NCBI RefSeq assembly: GCF_027706145.1
Contig: NZ_JAQFWW010000005.1
Span: forward strand, 124,001 to 188,000
Origin: Bacillus changyiensis
GTDB taxonomy: Bacteria > Bacillota > Bacilli > Bacillales > Bacillaceae
Direction of reading: 5' to 3'
Length of the DNA stretch: 64,000 bases
Shown in pieces: positions 58,090 through 64,000 of this stretch. How positions within the stretch are numbered: position 1 is the first letter of the stretch; each line of letters starts with the position of its first letter. Position numbers and translations under genes: made by a program. The notes below the pieces were generated by a model. That model did no database searches and had not been told where the DNA came from. It was given only the letters and a program-made list of their open reading frames with translations.

Positions 58090-61000
58090 CTACTGAAGCC
58101 ATAAAATATTATTTATACTTGGTTTTAGATGTTTCAATATTAAATACCCGTACCCAGTTAAACCAATCATTAACCCAAATAAATGATGATCTGGATGATT
58201 TTTATCAAGGATGACCTGTTTTATTGTGTCTTCATGAATTTTTATAAATGTATTTTCACAATATTTTTTAAGGGTTAAATCTTTCATCACATCTGCTGCA
58301 TAATCAAGAATCAATAAACTTCCAAGATCTCCATGACAAAGCGTAGAGTTATTTCCAAAACCATTCTTTATAGTGGTTTTTATAGCTGTCTCTATTTCAA
58401 TCTCCATACATTCATCATCATAACCGTTCGCTTTTAATAAAATTCTATTTAAGAGGATCCCTGGTGCTCCATGACACCAACCATTGCTAAATCCTTCATC
58501 CCCAACCTGCATATGCCAATTCTTTTCCTTACCTGAATATAACTCTCGTTCAAAATCTAAAGCAGAAGTAACAATTTTTAAAATAAAAGGATCTTTTATT
58601 ATAGGGTATAGTTGCATCATCACAGCTGATATCCCACTACTACCATGAGCAAAACCAGTATAACCTTCTGAAATCTTACTCCAGTCAATTTTACCTTTAT
58701 TTCCTTTTAATTTTATCACTTCAACAAATCTATTATATAAACTCCTTAATGCTCCAAATAAATAATGTTGTGTCTTTTCTTTAGCATTACTCTTAAATGC
58801 AGATAAAACAACTGCGATAGCTCCACTTATCCCCCCGATTATATCTTCATACTCCACTTTTTTAGCGTATGTTGTTAATAAATTGATACTCTGGATTGCT
58901 GTCGATACAAATTGTTCTTTATGAATATACTTTCCTGAATGATAAAGTGAATAAACCATACCGCTAATTCCTGAAAATCCTCCAATTTCTAAAATAGTTT
59001 CTTCGCTTTTTATTTCCATTAAATTTTTTAGAAGCGTAATGACTGGATTTAAAGCTCGAATAGTTGCTTCTTTGTACTTTTGAAGTTTTGTCATATCATA
59101 TAAAAAAGCAAAAAATAGCGCTATACCACTATTACCTTTATATAAATCAGGTTCAAACCCAGTTATTTGTGTTAATTGTTCCTTTTTACCGTAAATCATA
59201 AGCCCGAGCCAAGTATATTCTTTTTGGTTATGATAATTTCCTTCTATTGCTTGATCTAAAATAAAATCACCTATCTTTATTAAACTTTCCATTTCAGACG
59301 TCCTATCTCTTTTCAACAAATCCTTTGTCTGAAATGAAATATTAGTTAAAGCTTTGTCACCTTCATACTCACTATAAAGAAAACTTAAATCGATAAAATC
59401 AAGTTGCTTTTCAAAATCAGCTTCACTCATCTTCTCAATTTTGTTTTCAACTATTGTTAGAGGTGATTTTTCTAATGTCACCCCTCTTACAACCTCATCA
59501 TGAGAATTCTTAATCTCTAACGAACTAACATTTGTGTAGAAATAAGGGATGTCTCCATTTAATAGATCCTTGTATTCACTAGAAAGAAAATATTTATATT
59601 TTTCTTCATATTTACTCATTCCAATTCTCGTTAGAAATACTTCTCTATGAATTGAATCTTGAAGTAGATCAGGATGAAAACTACTATGTAACAAATTAAA
59701 ATATAAATAGGTTGGTTTTATAATCAACCGGCACTGAGCATCTCGAAAATCAGTATATACAGCTTGAATAACTAAATTTTTATTATTTTGTATCCACTTA
59801 TAAACTAAAGAAAAACCCTTTTTAATTTCAGCAACATATTGATTAGACTTTACTATATTATTTTGATATTTTGGTAAATTTTTTTGAGGTGACAAAACAC
59901 CATAACTTCTTACAATTTTCATTTCATCTGTACCATCTTTTTGTATAATAGATGATTTTAAACTAGCAACCTGCTCTTCTGCACCACTAACTCCACCTAA
60001 ATCTAAGTATCCTGAATCATCATTGGCAAATGATATTCTATTTGGTAATAAATAAATAGAACAGACCGATTCATCAATTAGTTTTTTAGCCTTTGCAATT
60101 GCAGAAGAATCATTGTAATCACTATTCACTTTCCCATGAAAAATTGTTTCTATATCAATTAATATCGGATGTTCTTTGTTAGCAATAATATTCTCATAGT
60201 GAAAATCTTTAGAATTAAAAATGTACAATAAACAAAGTAATTCTCCAATTCTATAATAATAATTTGCTGCATCCTTCTTATTATTTAACTCTTCATAATC
60301 GATATACTCCATCCAACCACAAGAAGAGATTGAGTAAACCCTTGCTGTATTTAAATCTAAATACCCTTTTATTCCCATGGAATTAAGCCAGTTTATAAAT
60401 CTGTTGAAATTCTTTTCTAACATCATTGATCTAGGCTTATACACCAGCTTATATTTAGAATGAAAAGTTAAAAAACTGACAGACTTTGATCCTCGATGAG
60501 TATCACCTTGTCCAATAGTAATATCTACAATCTTACCTAGTCCTATTTTGTTATTAAATTGTGTTATTAACTGCTTGTAATGATCTTTAGTGTCTTTAAT
60601 AATAGAAATGATAAAATTAATGATTTGAAGAGTTCGTTTATTGATTAAGTTAAATAGATAAGGATAATCTAAATATAAGTAACGTAAGTAGCTCTTATCT
60701 TTTAACATACAATCTTTAAAATATAAGAATCTTTTTTCAGCTGTTTCTCCTTTTAAATTTGATTCTTCACGCGCTAGATTTATTTCTAATATTATAGTTT
60801 TATAAAATACACTATAAAGACTACTATTGATGTTTTTGAAAATACATTTAATAATATTTGCAAAATCCATCATCTTTTTTTGTTCTAATATTTCCTCCAT
60901 TTTAAGTGAAATATGATAGTTGATAAATGGTTTTATAACATCAATAAACTCAAAATGAACTGAGTTACTCTCTAATATGTTTGAAATTTTTCCATCATCA

Positions 61001-61209
61001 TCCATCATTAGAACTTTATTGACTAATTTTAAGTATGATATTTTGTCCTCTTTTGGAGACTGTTCCCACTTTTTCTTCAACTCCAAGAAATCTTTTCTGA
61101 TTGTTTCTTTAATCACTTTTTCTATATCTTTTAAAGACCCTTTTTTCTCTGGAAAAAAAGTGATCCAATAATCTAACACATGATCAAATGTGATCGTGGC
61201 ATTCCCCAT
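58090..61209 (-). CDS. lanM: LanM, class II lanthipeptide synthetase
   Basis: 1039 residues. N-terminal dehydratase domain (DUF4135) with the kinase-like catalytic elements: GDTHRGSKSVSF, KLVYKPRSM, DFHYENIIAN and ILIDIETIF (about residues 220-370). The C-terminal LanC-like cyclase has zinc ligands in GWCHGAPG (Cys912) and TLCHGDLG (Cys958, His959). It phosphorylates and eliminates Ser/Thr, then adds Cys thiols to form lanthionine rings. AAAGGAGACG lies before the ATG. The only synthetase in the locus, next to one precursor. Confidence 0.96.
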   Translation of the reverse strand: MGNATITFDHVLDYWITFFPEKKGSLKDIEKVIKETIRKDFLELKKKWEQSPKEDKISYLKLVNKVLMMDDDGKISNILESNSVHFEFIDVIKPFINYHISLKMEEILEQKKMMDFANIIKCIFKNINSSLYSVFYKTIILEINLAREESNLKGETAEKRFLYFKDCMLKDKSYLRYLYLDYPYLFNLINKRTLQIINFIISIIKDTKDHYKQLITQFNNKIGLGKIVDITIGQGDTHRGSKSVSFLTFHSKYKLVYKPRSMMLEKNFNRFINWLNSMGIKGYLDLNTARVYSISSCGWMEYIDYEELNNKKDAANYYYRIGELLCLLYIFNSKDFHYENIIANKEHPILIDIETIFHGKVNSDYNDSSAIAKAKKLIDESVCSIYLLPNRISFANDDSGYLDLGGVSGAEEQVASLKSSIIQKDGTDEMKIVRSYGVLSPQKNLPKYQNNIVKSNQYVAEIKKGFSLVYKWIQNNKNLVIQAVYTDFRDAQCRLIIKPTYLYFNLLHSSFHPDLLQDSIHREVFLTRIGMSKYEEKYKYFLSSEYKDLLNGDIPYFYTNVSSLEIKNSHDEVVRGVTLEKSPLTIVENKIEKMSEADFEKQLDFIDLSFLYSEYEGDKALTNISFQTKDLLKRDRTSEMESLIKIGDFILDQAIEGNYHNQKEYTWLGLMIYGKKEQLTQITGFEPDLYKGNSGIALFFAFLYDMTKLQKYKEATIRALNPVITLLKNLMEIKSEETILEIGGFSGISGMVYSLYHSGKYIHKEQFVSTAIQSINLLTTYAKKVEYEDIIGGISGAIAVVLSAFKSNAKEKTQHYLFGALRSLYNRFVEVIKLKGNKGKIDWSKISEGYTGFAHGSSGISAVMMQLYPIIKDPFILKIVTSALDFERELYSGKEKNWHMQVGDEGFSNGWCHGAPGILLNRILLKANGYDDECMEIEIETAIKTTIKNGFGNNSTLCHGDLGSLLILDYAADVMKDLTLKKYCENTFIKIHEDTIKQVILDKNHPDHHLFGLMIGLTGYGYLILKHLKPSINNILWLQ

Positions 61210-61320
61210 AACAATCGTCTCCTTTGTTAAAATGTCAATGCCTAGTTCAATTTATTCCTATATTTAATTTTGAAAAATAAAGATGATACATATAACTTTA
61301 TTTAATAAATCTGAAATTGA

Positions 61321-61342
61321 ATAGGGTGAAAAAATATGGCCC
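61321..61342 (+). repeat. 22-base direct repeat, unit 1
   Basis: ATAGGGTGAAAAAA, Y, ATGG, Y, CC: the same 22 bases, with two transitions, recur at 62695-62716 in the same orientation. This unit lies upstream of the response regulator; a looser match continues 3' (GATAAATTYAGG…). Confidence 0.7.
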
Positions 61343-61422
61343 CAACAATTTTAGAAATGGAGTTTGTTAATAGTTTGACTACCAACCCATTTCTTGTTAA
61401 TATGAGGATAAATTTAGGGTAA
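61336..61422 (+). CDS. Possible 28-residue leader ORF before the response regulator
   Basis: ATG at 61336, six bases past AGGGTGA, reads 28 residues (MAPTILEMEFVNS…NMRINLG). The first 22 bases upstream and into the start are repeated at 62695-62716, where an analogous frame is only 12 codons. May be a leader peptide or a duplication remnant. The 278-base divergent space between lanM and the regulator otherwise shows no clear promoter. Confidence 0.3.
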   Translation: MAPTILEMEFVNSLTTNPFLVNMRINLG

Positions 61423-61487
61423 AAACAAAATATGTCATCAAATTAAAAAATACTACATCATATTAAATCTCAAGAAGCGGTGATACT

Positions 61488-62174
61488 ATGGGGAAAATCA
61501 ACTTACTAATAATTGAAGATGATGTATATTGGTTAGGCATTTTTAAAGAAATCTTGAAAAATCAACCGGATATTAGAATAATAGGAGAAATATGCAGAAA
61601 GGATAATTTGAATTATTTTTTATCAACTAATGTAAAATTTGATGTTGTTTTATTAGATTTAGAATTAGAAGGAGATCAAACAAATGGAATAACCACATGT
61701 TCTTATATATTTCATAAAAGAAATGATGCGAGTATTATTATTAATATTTCAAATAATGAGAATGAAAATTTGATAAAACAGGCCTTTTCTGCTGGTGCAA
61801 TTGACTTTGTTTCTAAAAAAAATTATAAAGATATAGCTTATAAAATAAGATATGCAAATAGTACATTTAATCCCTATAAAATAATATTAACTGAATATTC
61901 TAAATTAATAGAGGAATCTATCCTCTATAAACTCAGTACTGCAGAAAAAGACCTATATAAATTGATTTGCAAAGGATATAGTCGGGCAAATATTAGTGAA
62001 ATCATGTTCAAGTCTCCAAATACAATAAAAAAGCAGATAAAAAGTATCTTAAATAAAACAGGCTGTAAAACAACAAAAGAACTTCGAGAACTACTAAGTT
62101 CTCCATGGAAAAAATATCAAGACCATAGTGAAGAGAAACCGAATCACTCTATTTTACATAGATCTCGCTTCTAA
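61488..62174 (+). CDS. Orphan LuxR/NarL-type response regulator
   Basis: 228 residues. Receiver domain with acidic pair Glu10/Asp11/Asp12 and phospho-acceptor Asp57 in VVLLDLELEGD, Lys109-110 in FVSKKN. The C-terminal LuxR-type helix-turn-helix (LSTAEKDLYKLICKGYSRAN, then PNTIKKQIKSILNKTGCK) is clear. It probably controls the lanthipeptide genes, as MrsR1 does in the mersacidin cluster. No histidine kinase is nearby, so it may take phosphate from elsewhere or work unphosphorylated. It is the only plus-strand gene of the locus. AT-rich like its neighbours. Confidence 0.9.
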   Translation: MGKINLLIIEDDVYWLGIFKEILKNQPDIRIIGEICRKDNLNYFLSTNVKFDVVLLDLELEGDQTNGITTCSYIFHKRNDASIIINISNNENENLIKQAFSAGAIDFVSKKNYKDIAYKIRYANSTFNPYKIILTEYSKLIEESILYKLSTAEKDLYKLICKGYSRANISEIMFKSPNTIKKQIKSILNKTGCKTTKELRELLSSPWKKYQDHSEEKPNHSILHRSRF

Positions 62175-62312
62175 TTTTATGCACTTCCCTAAAAAATACA
62201 ATATCATGAATAACTGGATTGGCATGAATTCGATTTATCTCGAACCATGTCTTTTTATTTTGCTTTAATCATTTTTCCTTTTAAAAACTTTATGATGGGC
62301 ATGACAGAAAGA

Positions 62313-62355
62313 AACACCCCAATTGCTAGAATTTTCATCTCACAATTGGGGTGTT
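62313..62355. terminator. Bidirectional terminator between regulator and lanA
   Basis: Perfect 13-base stem AACACCCCAATTG / CAATTGGGGTGTT with a 17-base loop; T-rich downstream either way. Separates the convergent regulator gene and precursor gene. Confidence 0.75.
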
Positions 62356-62394
62356 ATTTATCCTATAGTGACGAAAAAAAACATTTTTGAAGCT

Positions 62395-62622
62395 TTATGC
62401 ACAAGGGATAGTAGAGAAACATTCAGCTGATAATGTACAATATTTTCCGTAATTTGTACCTAGCCCCATAGACCGGGCTTTGGCTATAGATTGTGCTCTT
62501 GTGCCCCAACCACCTGTAATGTCAGACATGTCTTGTTCTTTTAGTTCTTCCAATAAATCTCCAGAAGGGTGATTTTCAATACTACGTTTTCTTAAAAGTG
62601 GATTTTTAAAATTTTTACCCAT
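62395..62622 (-). CDS. lanA: LanA, class II lanthipeptide precursor (mersacidin/actagardine-like)
   Basis: 75 residues. The leader of 38 residues (acidic segment DLLEELKEQDMSDITGG) ends in the double Gly cut by LanT. The 37-residue core starts WGTRAQSIAKARS and ends with CTLSAECFSTIPCA. Three Cys (core 24, 30, 36) and eight Ser/Thr are present. The CTLSAEC stretch equals the CTLTxEC lipid II-binding ring of mersacidin and actagardine. Likely rings are Thr25-Cys30, Ser27-Cys36 and Thr18-Cys24. The N-terminal ~17 residues carry Arg4, Lys10 and Arg12, giving a cationic tail like plantaricin C. AGGAGTG lies eight bases before the ATG. Confidence 0.93.
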   Translation of the reverse strand: MGKNFKNPLLRKRSIENHPSGDLLEELKEQDMSDITGGWGTRAQSIAKARSMGLGTNYGKYCTLSAECFSTIPCA

Positions 62623-62648
62623 GTTTGATCACTCCTATTTTGAGATTG

Positions 62649-62660
62649 GATAACGTTATC
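62649..62660. promoter_or_regulatory. 12-base palindrome upstream of lanA
   Basis: Perfect palindrome GATAACGTTATC, about 27 bases before the lanA start, between an AT-rich promoter-like region and the ribosome binding site. With its flanks it matches the cre consensus at about 12 of 14 positions, so CcpA is one candidate; another repressor or the orphan regulator are others. Confidence 0.5.
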
Positions 62661-62694
62661 ACATTTATATTGTATTTTATAGTTTATCATTTTA

Positions 62695-62716
62695 ATAGGG
62701 TGAAAAAACATGGTCC
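62695..62716 (+). repeat. 22-base direct repeat, unit 2
   Basis: Second copy of the unit at 61321, same strand, two transitions apart. It lies between lanA (read leftward) and the end of ytrF, 73-94 bases upstream of lanA. Either a shared regulator site or a duplication scar. Confidence 0.7.
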
Positions 62717-62765
62717 TCAATAAAGATAAATTCAGGTTAAATAGATAAAATGTATTTCCTAATAT

Positions 62766-64000
62766 TCATAACTCTCTTCTTAATGCCGTCAATACATTCG
62801 TTTTGGTCGCCTTAATAGCCGGGTTTAAACCTGAAAGAATTGCCACTCCTGCACTGATCGCTGTTGCAATGAGCACAAGGCTGAGTGGAATATATGAGAA
62901 AGTAATATGAAACTCCTCTCCTCCCCCATGAGAAACAGATGAGAGAATAACCGGTAGAAACTTGTTCACTAAAAAGCTGACACCATATGAAATCATCATT
63001 CCGAACACAGACCCAATGACACCGATATAGGCGCTTTCCAGCAAAAACATTTTGCGAATCATGTTCGGACTTGCACCAATCGCTTTCATAATTCCGATCT
63101 CCTGTGTTCTTTCTGTGACAGCCATTGTCATTGTATTAAAGATACCGATCGCAGAGATCAATACCGCTATCACCCCAACAAAAATCAGACCTATTTTAAA
63201 TGCGGTGAAGAACAAATTGATACTATCCAGCCTTTTCGTAATGGAATCAACATAGAAGCCCTTATCTTCTAAAGCATTTGTGATTTCTCCAACATGTTCA
63301 GCACTGTCAGTATATACAAACATTTTATTTACAACCTGGGATTTTTCCGGTTTTAAATAGTCAATAGCATTTTCACTCAAATAGACTGTGGTATCCATTT
63401 TCCAAGCATATGAAGACTGTTTTTTCACCCCGACAATCTTAAATTGATGATTCTTTTTCTTAGCGTTTTCCTCTCCTGTTTTTGCAACTGTTATGTCAAT
63501 CGTTTTTCCTAAAATATCGCCTTTATATCCTGTTGGTTTTTTTACATTTTTTTCTTTTTTGTGTTTCTGTTTTTCATATTTCTCTGATTCATTTTTCGTC
63601 CAAAGCAGTTTACCAAAATCATAACCGACAACAATTTCATTTGGTGACTTTGCCAACCGACCTCGGTCTAGTTTAAAGTTCGTTTTTTGCTCTGCATCCA
63701 TGTCTGTGAATGTGAGATCCTTAATTTTAGTATTGGTGCGATCAGCTAATTTAGCCTCTACATCCTCGTTTAAGTACATACGTTCAAATATGGCTGTTAC
63801 ATGTTTTCGATTCTCAAACTCTTGCAAATCTTTTTTTTGAACTGGTTTACCAGCTTTTCCTTCTTTGCCAGCTACTTTGATTTCTGTCACGATCTGTTTT
63901 TTCATGATTTGTTCCGTCATCGATTTTTGCAGCCCAAACCCGACAGACGCAAGCACAATTAAAAACGAACAGGCAACAGTTGTTGCAAGGATCGTCATAA
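62766..64000 (-). CDS. ytrF: ABC transporter permease YtrF, partial at window edge
   Basis: About 410 residues are visible; the 5' end lies past base 64000 (B. subtilis YtrF is ~436, beginning about 22 residues earlier). MacB/FtsX-type permease: an N-terminal helix, a large extracellular domain (Lys-rich, ~30-255), then three helices (FKIGLIFVGVIAVLISAIGIF and following) with TERTQEIGIMKAIGAS. It is the last gene of the ytrGABCDEF operon, known in B. subtilis for acetoin use and for induction by lipid II-interacting antibiotics. No terminator is visible between it and lanA, 143 bases downstream on the same strand. Confidence 0.88.
   Translation of the reverse strand, partial: MTILATTVACSFLIVLASVGFGLQKSMTEQIMKKQIVTEIKVAGKEGKAGKPVQKKDLQEFENRKHVTAIFERMYLNEDVEAKLADRTNTKIKDLTFTDMDAEQKTNFKLDRGRLAKSPNEIVVGYDFGKLLWTKNESEKYEKQKHKKEKNVKKPTGYKGDILGKTIDITVAKTGEENAKKKNHQFKIVGVKKQSSYAWKMDTTVYLSENAIDYLKPEKSQVVNKMFVYTDSAEHVGEITNALEDKGFYVDSITKRLDSINLFFTAFKIGLIFVGVIAVLISAIGIFNTMTMAVTERTQEIGIMKAIGASPNMIRKMFLLESAYIGVIGSVFGMMISYGVSFLVNKFLPVILSSVSHGGGEEFHITFSYIPLSLVLIATAISAGVAILSGLNPAIKATKTNVLTALRREL

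Overview
The window is a stretch of Bacillus chromosome from the B. subtilis/B. pumilus side of the genus; the species cannot be fixed by eye. The backbone reads almost gene for gene like the tyrS-to-ytr region of B. subtilis: tyrS, acsA, acuABC, motPS, ccpA, aroA, ytxGHJ, murC, sftA, ytpRQP, ytoQ, ytoP, ytzB, ytnP, trmB, ytzH, ytmP, ytlR, ytlQ, ytlP, pepV, pbuO, ythPQ, ytzE, murJ (ytgP), ytfP, cse60, ytwF, leuS, ytvB, yttB and, cut by the right edge, ytrF. Gene symbols come from recognising the proteins, not from a search.

Two AT-rich accessory blocks and several smaller insertions interrupt this backbone. The left block (about 593-7740, minus strand) is one seven-gene operon behind a clear sigma-A type promoter: class I methyltransferase, free-standing AsnRS-like catalytic core, MccF-like S66 peptidase, ATP-grasp ligase, a 142-residue orphan, a shortened archaeal-type ProRS-like protein and an MFS transporter. 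Two synthetase paralogues, a peptide ligase, a self-immunity-type peptidase and an exporter suggest an undescribed small aminoacyl or peptide antimetabolite pathway. Beside it lies a MarR/FAD-monooxygenase divergent pair with the layout of yetL-yetM.

The right block (about 55.8-62.7 kb) is a class II lanthipeptide locus placed between yttB and ytrF: LanT with a C39 leader peptidase, LanM, an orphan LuxR-type response regulator and one precursor. The core peptide has a mersacidin/actagardine-like lipid II-binding motif (CTLSAEC) behind a long cationic N-terminal segment. No LanFEG immunity genes are present, but the precursor lies directly downstream of ytrF, on the same strand.

The middle is core physiology: acetate activation and its control by reversible acetylation (acsA, acuABC), carbon catabolite control (ccpA with a cre site between acsA and acuA), the sodium-type stator (motPS), aromatic amino acid entry (aroA), a sigma-B stress operon (ytxGHJ), wall synthesis (murC, murJ), chromosome translocation (sftA), purine uptake (pbuO with PurR boxes) and two T-box-controlled synthetases (tyrS, leuS).

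Other notable items are a 282-residue protein built from thirteen 14-residue coiled-coil repeats between aroA and ytxJ, a secreted protein of unknown role between ytfP and cse60, and two families of intergenic palindromic repeats, three copies each, one of which supplies terminators for acuC/motS, leuS and the secreted gene/cse60 junction. No rRNA, tRNA, CRISPR array or intact insertion sequence was seen.
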